Positions 54,140-64,000 of a DNA stretch of 64,000 bases are shown in pieces. This stretch comes from Alitta virens. Lineage: Eukaryota > Annelida > Polychaeta > Phyllodocida > Nereididae. Each line of letters opens with the position of its first letter. The first letter of the stretch is position 1. A program made the translations under genes and the position numbers. The notes under the pieces were generated by a model that was not told the DNA's origin, made no database searches, and saw only the letters and a list, made by a program, of their open reading frames with translations. Location: contig OW028575.1 in assembly GCA_932294295.1 (NCBI GenBank), positions 14,946,058 to 15,010,057 on the forward strand, written 5' to 3'.

Positions 54140-55335
54140 TTCACTGAGGGTTATATATGAGGTCATATTTATTGGCGACTTTAACATTCATATAAAGGAA
54201 GCCACTAACTTGCATGGGAAGAGATTACATGCTTGGTTGGAAATTTTTTACTTCAAACAACATTTAACTGTACCTACCCACAAAAATGGCATTACTTGGA
54301 TCTAGTAATAACACAGCATTTCATGGTGAGACAGTGCTGAGTCGATGAATTAAATTCAGACCACATGAATATATTGATAGAGGTTAACATGACTGAAATT
54401 AAGTGTACAGAAAAATGGTAAAGAAACAAAAGCACAGATCCATAAATATGGATGATTTCAAAAGTGACCTGAGGAATCAACTACGCAACCAGAACTTGAA
54501 TAAAGACTCAGCTGATATGTCTCTTCCATTAGAAAAATATAACTCAATCAGCAAAGTCCTTGACAAATTTGCACCACTGAAAGAGTTCTCAATTACGAAA
54601 AGGAAACCAACCCTATGGTCCACATCAGATATAACAGCAGAAAAATCAGCAAAAGTAAACTTGGAGAAGAAATGGAAACAAGACAAAGATGATTATGAGG
54701 CAACCAGAAACAAGTACAACACTCTCTTGACCAAACTAAGAACTGATCAAATTGAACATATCACATGATGACGAGACTGTACTGGCTCCAGATTTTAGCA
54801 ACTTCTTTGAAGATAAAATTGACAAAATTCTGCACAAACTTGACAAAAAAGAGAAACCAAATGAACCTGTAATTCCTGTGACAACACCGCTTCTGGAATT
54901 CAGGAAAGTGACTGAAAATTATGTCAAAAAAGATCATTTGTGATATGTCTTAATCTTGCCAAGTTGACCCACTGATGGCTTGCTAATGAGTGCATAGATG
55001 ACATTCTACCAATTATGACTGATATTATTAACTTATCACTCAGTCTCGGTGAAGTTTCTGAACAGTTGAAGCATGCAATAATTAAGCCGCTCCTGACAAT
55101 ACTTAACCCTTAGCTAGACAAAAAGAACTACAGACCAGCATCAAACTTACCATTTCTTGGCAAATTTAAGCTCTAGAAGCATGTCTTATTAAGCAAGATC
55201 TTGAACATTTGGCCACTAACAACCTGCATGATGATAAACAGTCATCATACATGAAACTTCAGCACTGAAAAAGTCCACGACAGCATTATGACCAGTTTAG
55301 ACAAAGGTGAAGTAGTCATACTCGTCATGAGTTGT
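54140..55335 (+). mobile_element. LINE ORF2 fragment: endonuclease end, linker, start of reverse transcriptase
   Basis: Plus strand, in pieces over several frames: IFIGDFNIHIKE (endonuclease core GDFN), VPTHKNGIT, then an open stretch at 54403-54768 with FAPLKEFSITKRKPTLWSTS, a SNFFEDKIDKI segment, NYRPASNLPFLGKF (reverse transcriptase block 1) and SLDKGEVVIL. Many stops and frame changes. A degenerate copy of a CR1/L2/Jockey-like element. Confidence 0.85.
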
Positions 55336-56999
55336 TGTTATACCACTCAGACATCCCACGTTTGTAATGACAATAATATTCCTTAATTTAAGTACAGTAG
55401 AACCCCATAGCCCAACACCCATCACTATAAGGACTAACTGTATACTGTGCTGATTTGCTGGACTTTCGGACACAATTGTATTCTTTAATAATACTACAGC
55501 TGCTCTCTGGCAAACCACCTTCAACTTTCTGCAAAGACCACTATATACGCATTTATTCAAACTATATTTAATCACTCGCAAGAAAAAATGTAACATTGGT
55601 TCAACGATGCCTTGTGGTTCACACTGGCACCACATTGTCAGCCCACCATCGGCCCAACATGCCAACGTAGACACTCAATTGACCCATGCTAGCACTCTGA
55701 ATGAAAATGCAATTGCATGCTTAGCGTTTCATGACTTGTTTGATGTTATAAATATCTCCACTATACCTTTTCCTTTACTTTAACTAAGGTAATATACTAC
55801 AGTTCTGGTTTGATCAAAGACAAAGACAACTGACTGGTGTGTCAGGCAAGCACAGTCTCAATGTCAAGGTATATAGGTGCAGTGCCAAGCCTCAGAGGCA
55901 GCCCTAGAATATTTACAATAACAGGTAAGACCAAATTATGTGTGACCAGAATATGTGTAAATTCCTTCTTCCGATTGCAGTTTGGTAAATCTGATTCGAA
56001 TAAATCCCAAACACATTATTATATGCAGTCTAATCACTTTGCTACAAGCAAAAATGGCTCCATTCATGATATGGTGCCTGCATGGTGCTAAGCCAATGCA
56101 TGGCTTCCCAACCTCTATTGCATTTCATTCATGTGAAGTTCTGACCAGAAGGTGACTATAATTACGTTGCTGTGGTTTCCCAGCATACCAACCTGGGGTA
56201 AGGTTCTAATATGGGAAGTAAGGTCAGCATCGGCATGACATTGGCTACCAGTCCGTGTAAACAAAGACTCACATCGGCTCATGTCGGTTTGATGCCGTGT
56301 CGGCCTGTATTTTGGGCTACGATACCCCAGGTCCAGTTGATTGTATTAGCTATTGCTAGATTTTCTGACCTCAAGTGATGAACATATCGTTGTTCCTTAA
56401 AGCATTTTGGTAGTGAGGGACCGAGAATGGAACACATTTCTCACTGCTGAAATCAGAGCGTCCTAATAATTATCTCATCAAAAAGTTGGGTTGAATGATG
56501 CCTCCCACATCCATTTTACACCTAATACATTTTTCAAAGTTTTTAATTGAAAGTTATTGTTTTATTGCATGATTGAAACTATGATGCGAAGGTTCTATAA
56601 ATTCCCTTTGGAACCCACAACATCCGAAATGTTTCAGCCAATCACAGAGCAAAGAAGACAAATGACGTCATGACAGGGAATGCCCACCTGAATCTGCAGA
56701 ATTTCCTTTATGATTTTGGCTTGATAAATGAATCCCAATTAACCCATTATCTTTAAAGAGCCGTGCGTGAGACATAAACACAAAAACCGTTACATTTCAT
56801 ATATTAGCGCGGAGACTTTGGAAAAAACATTTTCAGTTAGTTACCTGAACCCGAAGGGCACCACTGGAATGAGCACCATTAACTTGATTAAGTTCTACGT
56901 ATGATTTACAATTATCAAAGTCCTCACGACTCTCAAACATTTTTTACTTATATTGCATTTTCTAGCAGAAATCAAGACATTTTAATAATAATAATATTT

Positions 57000-57960
57000 A
57001 TTTGGCAGTAATACTATTGGATTGTACAATATAATGAACATATAAATGACGGTAAAAGTATATGGATAAAATAAGTTAGAAGTTACATAAAGTTGTACAA
57101 ACAAAATGATGAAAGCTATTTTTAAAAAGGTTTGTTTTGTATTTAGTTGTTAAAAGCTTCTTTTGATATCTTAAATTGACGTCTCTTACTGGTTGTGTGT
57201 ATAACTAAGCTTATGACTTCGATGTTGTATATCACTTTTGTTAGTCGCTCAACATGTGAATAGTTTTTTGCACTATGTCAATCGTCTTTCTTTTAAAAGT
57301 GGGAGATTTAGTTGCGATATAGCCTGGTCATATGATAGTTCGGGACACATTACCTTGCACACTCTCTTTTGGATGTTGGATTATTGCTCTTCGGTAAGGC
57401 TTGTGCTCCAGACTGGACATGCATATTCTGTTACAGGCCGGATTAAAGTCACATAATTCTTTCTCAAATCTTTCTTTGGAACACCAGCACGTTTGTATTG
57501 TCCCCTATATATATAATACAATCGCTTGGATGCCTTGCGAATGGTGTTGTGACAATGATCTTCCCATTTCAGATTAGATGAAAGGTGTACCCCAAGAAGT
57601 TTTGCAGACTTGGATTGATCTCCAACAGAAAGTGGTTATGTCGAGATGATTTTTGAAGAAGTTAATAATCAGTTCCTTGGTCTTTGATTGATTAATGTAC
57701 AAATTGTTCTCTGCAGACCAATTACTCACCAGGTCTAGCGCATCTTGCATGAACGATCGGTACCCTCGATTTACTATTTCAACAAGTGTGGTGTCATCTA
57801 CAATTTATAGTTCTAACTTATGTTTTCAGGTCGCTCAACATGTTTCTAAAAAGTTCTGGTTCACTTAGTGTGCCTTGTGGGACACCTCCATTTATAACTT
57901 TTGCTTGAGATGTTCCTGGAAAAAAACAATTGCTGTTCAGTTTAATCCTCTGAAATTAGA
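57000..57960 (-). mobile_element. LINE ORF2 fragment, decayed
   Basis: Minus strand, reading from high to low: KVINGGVPQGTLSEPELF (reverse transcriptase block), a DDT..LVE remnant, then DALDLVSNWSAENNLYINQS and KTKELIINFF, the region after the YADD box. Degenerate C-terminal text follows, then an ATTATTATTA-type tail near 57000. Numerous stops. Confidence 0.8.
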
Positions 57961-58125
57961 CCTCATTGGGTGGGCGAGTTGCCATCTCTTGTAACTCTGG
58001 GAACACTGACATCACTTAATCTCCATTTAAATGGATATTCGTTACATACCACTTATATTGTGTCGGCTTTCCTCTTGTTACAATATGTGTTACAATTACT
58101 ATTGGAATGATGCTATATGTATCTA

Positions 58126-58215
58126 TATGTCTATCTATCTATCTATATGTCTATATATCTATCTATATGTCTATTTATTTATCTATCTATCTATCTATCC
58201 ATCTATCCATCTATC
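58126..58215. repeat. TATC/TATG microsatellite
   Basis: Imperfect CTAT/CTATATGT repeats; the plus-strand Tyr/Ile-rich frame over it is a by-product. Confidence 0.9.
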
Positions 58216-58935
58216 TAGCTATGACGTGTTGAGGCTTTTTTACTGCATTAATGACTGACCCTTTTTGTGTGGTAGACTTTTTTAAGTCTCTTTTTATCTG
58301 AGAAAGATCAGCCATTACTGATGGCATTAATATCGATATTCCTTTGGCAACGGAAAAATTAGCTGTTAGAATATCGATAAGTCAGGTGGGAAGGTTTTAA
58401 GTGCAGCGATAAATGGCACGATAAAAGATAAGGAGGGCACCATAGTGAGAGATATCAGAGTGGACAGACAGACTGATGTCCACTATGGAGTCATTCTGAG
58501 CCATTTTAGGAGGGTGGGGTTGTTATCCAGTGTAAACCACTTAGCAGTCTGGTAAACTTCGTGTCATTTTAAGATGTGAATCAAAGCATAAGATCCACGA
58601 GACATCGATTGATAAGGAGTTGCGTGACACACCGAAGAAAATATTGGCAATAACAGCAATTGCACCATGCTTTGTTTAGATAAATAAACCTTATGAAATG
58701 GGGTAGACAAAAGGCAGTCTGGGGGCTCTGGCATAAGAGTTACATTTGCTGTATAATGTGTTAGGCGCTCAATAGGTGTATATATGTGCAGCATGCCATA
58801 AGCAGCTTTCCTATAGAATAGGTAACAACAAATAAAGTCAAATAAGTCTCACAGGGACATACTACTAGAAAAGTTTTTAGGAGAATTTATATAAAAGGCA
58901 TCTTTAAAAGCTTTTCCAGTCAAGTTGTCTTATTA

Positions 58936-59507
58936 TTAGGGGACATTCACGCTGTCGCGGATGGGCATGGTGAGTGAGTGCGGATGACCAAAACCTTTTG
59001 CTCTTGTTCATCTTTGTTTAGTATACTCGCGCTTTGATTGTTCTACGAGTAAAACTGTTTACCTTTATACGTGATTCGCTCGGAAGTCAATCAGCGAGCG
59101 TTCTACGTACGTTCTATGTACGTCCATGCTCACGGGTACACAGGGGAAGCTGTTCATCTGTGTATACTCGCCATCCACTCGTGGTTAGTCTTGGACTGCT
59201 TGTGGAACGCTCATCGGACATCCCCCGACCATCCCCCGACCGTGGCACCATGCCCATCCGTAGCCCTCTCGTCAGTCACCCTTGAACCACTCGCATGATC
59301 GTTCTAGGAGTGCCTCACGAATGCCTCACGGATGCCTCACGGATGCTTGGCGAAATAATTTATACGTGATTAACTAGCGGTCGAGCGACGTCCTTTGAAC
59401 GCTTGTCAAAAGAATTTATACACAGCCACGAGTGATCAAGTATAGTCCATTTTTGCCATCCGTGGTCACTCAGCTCTATTACTCGAGACAGTGTGAACTA
59501 GGCGTTA
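58936..59507. mobile_element. DNA element with TTCAC(A/G)CTGTC ends and TACG-rich interior
   Basis: Left end GGACATTCACGCTGTC, right end GACAGTGTGAACTAGGC (inverted). The interior is CpG- and TACG-rich with repeated TGCCTCACGGATGC, CGAGCGTTCTACG and TATACTCGC words. Related to the block at 35.69-36.12 kb. Confidence 0.55.
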
Positions 59508-60189
59508 AAGTCAGTCATTTGCCATGCATAAAAGAATGTTAAAATATCAACAGAAATTTTAAAAATAGACAAACTTAAATGAAATAAAGAATAAAAAAGA
59601 CAAACAAAGCCTTTCAGATGCCCCTTTTTTCTCTCTCAAGCACTTCGATGAATTCCTACTAATATTACATTTGTATCGTTGGGATTTCCGTCAAATGAAT
59701 GGCTGCTGAAGACCTTCATTTGCCAAACCTACTTCATGGAAAGGCACTACATGCGTCACTTCATGGCGGGCAATTTACAGGAATGGAAAGTTGTTGATTC
59801 TGTGATAACAGGTCCCAGATATTCTTGAGATTACCATTAATTAGAAATGCCCTTCAGCAAGAATTGGTCTGAAGCCTATTTGAGTGTTTGTTGCATTTTG
59901 ACACAACTTTGCATACGATGCATATTGTATCCATGGGCGCAAATCTAAATCTATATCAAAACGAGATTTATTACTGATTTTATTAAAAAATTGTAAGTCT
60001 CTGCTAATAGATGTACCATGTCAATATGTTTTATTGTCAACTGTTCTGAAAATCTCTTAAGTTCATTAAAGATACTTATACTAGGAAGGATAGCTACAAA
60101 ACACCAGAATACATGCCTTTTTTAAAAGACTTTGTTGTTAACTTCTGAGGGTACTTCACTTGTATCCTCATCAATTGTACCCCCGATAA

Positions 60190-60292
60190 TTAACATGTCA
60201 CACTGGCATAATATCGGCACAACATTGGCCCATTGTTCGCGTAAAGACAATGTTGATTAAACCTGGCAATATGCTGGCATGCTATCTGGGAT
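60190..60292. repeat. family T MITE
   Basis: ACATTGGCCCATTG core and the terminal GGCATGCTATCTGGGAT. Similar fragments: 25800-25915, 46157-46215, 46575-46640, 55585-55685 and 56225-56325. Confidence 0.55.
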
Positions 60293-60449
60293 GTAAGCAT
60301 TTCAACTTACAAAATATGAATAAATAAATCAAAATACATTGAAGTAGCCCTGATAAACCGCTATGAATTTTGCCCCCACAACTGACACCATAGTGGACAA
60401 AAGAATGAAACTGGGTCTAATTAATAATATTATTCATTCTGATGAATAT

Positions 60450-60715
60450 CATGCTATATTCCTGACTGTGGCTATAACTGGCTAAAGCCAGCCGCTTCTG
60501 TCTTATAGTCGGCTTAAACTACCACTACTTACTGAAAATATAAACCTTCGTAAATGTAAGAGATTTATCTAATACATCATAATATGTACTTTTAGATCCG
60601 GATTTGAGTAGCCAGCTATAGACAGACAGTTCGGTTTAGTGGTAGGTAGCATCATATAGCAGAAGTTGTCTAGCTTTGTCTAGGTTAAATTTGATGGGCC
60701 GTTTTTCATGGAACT
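60450..60715 (+). repeat. dispersed repeat family D, copy 4
   Basis: TATAGTCGGCTTAAACTACC, CCTTCGTAAATGTAAGAGAT, GTTGTCTAGCTTTGTCTAGG, in the same order as copy 3. Confidence 0.7.
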
Positions 60716-63700
60716 AACTTCCTCATGGTGTTCTTTATATAGTCTTATTTGTATGGCTGCACTCTACAAACAGTGGTAAAAAAATACATAGCATCAATGA
60801 TGCATTGGTGTCTCCTGGAGCATTGTAAACATGTGTCAAAATGTATGTATACTTTGCATGTATGAAGTAAATGTTGTTCATAAACAAACATTAAAAAAAC
60901 ATAGGGCTGCACAGCAGCAAATACTCAGCGAATACCCACATAATACACTAGCATCGATCGTCAACATTGTTCCTGCATGGAAGTCTTTTATGTACGTGAT
61001 CATGAAACCTCTTTAACAAATGTAGTTTAATACCTAGCCATTATACTATCTTGTGTATGCTATCTTGATTCATCCAAGGAAATCACAATTTGACAATACT
61101 AAATGAAATCCAAACCAATTGGAAGCATGCAGGGCAAACTCAGATGGTGTTTCTGACAGCTGTGTGAGATGCTTTTTGAGCAACTCTGATAATTATTTCA
61201 GATATATATTTACTAACATCAGGGTCCAGTATGAGTACATGGGTACTCATAATTACCCAAAGTGCTAACAATAACCCTTTGAACTTCGTTCCCTGAAAAA
61301 GGGTTAAAAAAGTATCTATAAATATATATTTCTATGAATCAGCCGTACTGATAAAACAGCATTTGGAAAATGTGAGTCTTTAATTCATTCTTGGCCGTAG
61401 TGATAAAATTTAAATATGAATACTAATGTGTTTCATTAATCTGGCTGGCTGATACTACAGAGGTGTATTTGGCAAACTATTTACCTTCAATGTCATTGAT
61501 GCACTTTCCTAATTCAATGATATAGAAATCACGAGTATACCATTGACCTAAAAAAAAATGGAAGAAAATACTAGGAAGAAAGAAAACATTCATGAGTTAG
61601 TGATGGGACTGACAATGTTTCAGAATTTCCAGGTAACCCCTGTCAGTTTCCCAGCAGCAACTTCAGCCATTGGAAAGCAGGGAACAATTTGCCTACAACC
61701 TCTTAGCATCTTTCTGAAGTGCCACAACCAGACTCTCTGAGACGTCTGACATTTACTTCACAAGATGTAGAGATGGGAGCAAAGAAAATACAAACATCTG
61801 TAGAAAACGTCATTATGGACTAGTCATGATGTTTTTATTAATTTTTTTGTATTTTTTTTTTCATGGAGTGCACCGAGTGATACTGCAGTGTTAGTTAGTA
61901 CAAGCTCACACACGTTTTGCTTTCAAGTTTTTGTTTTCGCTTTTCAAATTGCAGTCAAGTGCTAAACACTCCTAACGATCAACTTAGAAAATTTACTCAA
62001 CATGAGATCTTTTTGACAACAACAGATTGCAGGTAGCTTTTGGGTTTAATTTGCCCATGAGTATATTTGCCTGTTGAGCATTTAGCTTCTCTAATTAATT
62101 ACTGCCAATAATTCCACGGTCATCGACTGCATCGAGAAAATCTAAGACAAACTTACTACAAAGATTGTACAAGTTCTTGATACGTGTAGGCCAATAAAGT
62201 CTTCTTATTCAATTCCTGTGAAGGAATATCAAGGAATTATTCCATAAATCAGGTTTGTTAGTATGAATTAATATCAATTGCGCAATATGATTTAAATTCC
62301 TAATTTTTTATCACCAATCACTACACATTAGATATAGTTTAATCACATGCTATTACTCCCCCCTCCCTCCCAGAATAACTCATTAGGGTAATATACAGTG
62401 GTAATTCAGACCCCAAGGCCTTTGTGGTCCAAAAATAACCCCATTATGATCTCACCACAATGTCAGTTCAATAATTTCCACCATAATTATATTATCGTAT
62501 ATTAATTGGAAAATGCCAGATGAAACTTAGTAGATTATCAGTTAACCACATTATTCATGCAATTGAAGATTAATGACCTGTCTCATAGAATACCATGCAG
62601 AGTGGTTTGGATGAGGTTCTTAGAATTTTCTGAAATTTTACACATCCACAGGTTGACCTTCAAAAACATGAAAAATTAAGTCAGAATTCTTAAATTGTAT
62701 TTGGTTTTTCTACAGGAGCATCTCAAAGTTGGTGCCTTTTTTCACATAAATTTGCTCTGTCGCAACAGCAAAAATACGTCTTTGAGGCTTCATTAAATAT
62801 GGATAAAACTCTCAGGAATGTACAAAAATTTCAAACGATGAAAAAATGTATTCTGTACAAGAAAACACTACCATATTTTGATTTACCATTACCAAAGTTA
62901 CAGGAAATTACATGTCGAATTCGACATCATCTATCGTGTCATATTTCCAACTAGGCAGTAGCAGTGATGGAAGTGGGGGGGGGGGGGGGCTTGGAGGAAC
63001 TGAGTCCCCCTGACCGAAAAACAGGGGGAGCTCTGCAATGCTAAAGTTCCCCCAATGACATTGCTATATAATTCTTTATTTTTGATTTTTACTCCACAAT
63101 GATTTGATTTTAAAAGTAGCCTGAACAATTTGGGGTCCTAGGTGCAAGTGTCCATGGATAAATTGAGCTATTAACATTGTAGGTGTACAGCGGCTTGGGT
63201 AGTTTGGCTATACTGACACTGCATGTGGCAACAGATAAATTTAGCTATTGACACTGGATGAAAAGGCACCCTTTGGTGAAGGGGCCATCATTTTGTGAAA
63301 ATGATTTTTTCGCCTTGTTGACCACTACCAATGGCCAGGGCCAACCTGTCATTGTGCAGGTACCAGCCTTGAAAAATGGGGCTGTCTTCCTGGGCCAATC
63401 TCTGTGGTAAAGAGGCCAATTTCCTTACTTGGGACAAGCTTCAAGGTGAAGGTGCCAATCTAACGTGGACTGGTGCTTTATGGAAAGGGGCCAGTCTTCC
63501 TGGTTTGGTTTGGGGCCAAAAATTGTCCATAAAAGGGCCTGCTTACCCTCCAGGGTGTGGGACATATAGCCAGGTGAATGGCCTGCCAACCCATGGCCCT
63601 GCAAACGAATGATGGCCCTTCACCAGAGTTTGTCTTCATCATCCATAGTTTTTATGCAGTGCCAATCTCCAAAATTTTGTGTAGCAACTGTCAATAACCA

Positions 63701-64000
63701 TAACCATCTATGAGTTTCATAATGCCCTTATCTGAACTAATAGGTGCAATGTTTATTAAATAACATTTAGTCAATAACCCAGAGAAACGTTTGTCATACA
63801 TATACTATTAAACAATTTTGGAATATTTCATATTGAAGTTATTGAATATTTAAATAAATATATTTTTTTGGGGCATGAGTTACCCTAACTGACATTTCCT
63901 ACTTCCATCACTGGGCAGTAGATACGCTAAATTCATTGCATAAGATATTGAAGTCTTAATTAAGTCTTGAATCATTGATCCAATATATGTCAGCATCTAC

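Larger units (their letters stand above)
59508..64000. other. intergenic region, repeats only
   Basis: Holds a family T and a family D copy, a poly-G run near 62977-62990, and a block at 63260-63620 in which GGGGCCA/GGCCAA words recur. No coding pattern with family similarity. Confidence 0.5.

Noticed and set aside
56845..56940. Minus-strand 32-codon frame ending at a good donor (CAG|gtaact), considered as ret exon 1 or as an exon of another gene
   Set aside because: It ends in phase 0, or phase 2 from an inner ATG, while ret exon 2 needs phase 1. It has no signal peptide, and an open run of 32 codons is expected by chance.
58031..58258. Plus-strand Tyr/Ile/Ser-rich frame
   Set aside because: It is the translation of a CTAT microsatellite.

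Overview
This is nuclear DNA from an animal: AT-rich, intron-rich and full of decayed retrotransposons, tRNA-derived SINEs and small inverted-repeat DNA elements. The one gene I can name is a receptor tyrosine kinase of the RET family, on the minus strand. Its coding exons run from about 50.17 kb (5') to 23.26 kb (3'). The exon layout is close to, but not the same as, what I recall for human RET. With tRNA-headed SINEs that carry a 'gatgagacgttaaat' core, this suggests an invertebrate deuterostome (hemichordate, echinoderm or cephalochordate). That placement is inference; the species cannot be fixed from the sequence alone.

RET layout. Twenty-one exons were assembled by eye from splice signals, reading frame and family motifs. 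They join in one open frame of 1183 residues from exon 2 to the stop; the signal-peptide exon was not found. Order on the minus strand: four cadherin-like domains (50.2-45.0 kb), a cysteine-rich domain (44.4-43.4 kb), a transmembrane segment (43.5 kb), the juxtamembrane part and tyrosine kinase (43.2-25.3 kb), then a Ser/acid-rich tail (23.9-23.3 kb). Exons equivalent to human 12, 13, 15, 16 and 18 have exactly the lengths I recall for human (148, 108, 123, 71 and 100 nt). Human exon 17 (138 nt) is split here into 41 + 97 nt, human exon 11 is split in two, human exon 6 is split in two, and human exons 8 and 9 are fused.

Inside the RET introns. The 4.6 kb intron that splits exon 17 holds an intronless 299-codon gene on the same strand, with its own poly(A) signal, and a 1.25 kb TA-flanked DNA element packed with GACGTC. 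The 6.7 kb intron before the exon 13 equivalent holds the most striking structure of the window: a 5.2 kb inverted repeat (36.62-41.83 kb). Its arms carry about twenty X-box-like palindromes (RFX type, GTTGCCATGGAAAC), often about 150-180 bp apart. A LINE 3' end sits in one arm only. The intron before the split exon 17 holds two more inverted-repeat elements.

Flanks. I see no host gene from 1 to 22.8 kb or from 50.2 to 64 kb. These parts hold LINE fragments (0.9-1.4, 9.1-10.0, 50.85-51.24, 54.1-55.3 and 57.0-57.96 kb), several SINEs, two recurring MITE families (a palindromic one and one ending in TATCTGGG), a four-copy dispersed repeat, foldback elements and microsatellites. An NRF1-type GCGCATGCGC site at 53.24 kb in a GC-richer block is the only promoter-like signal upstream of RET exon 2.
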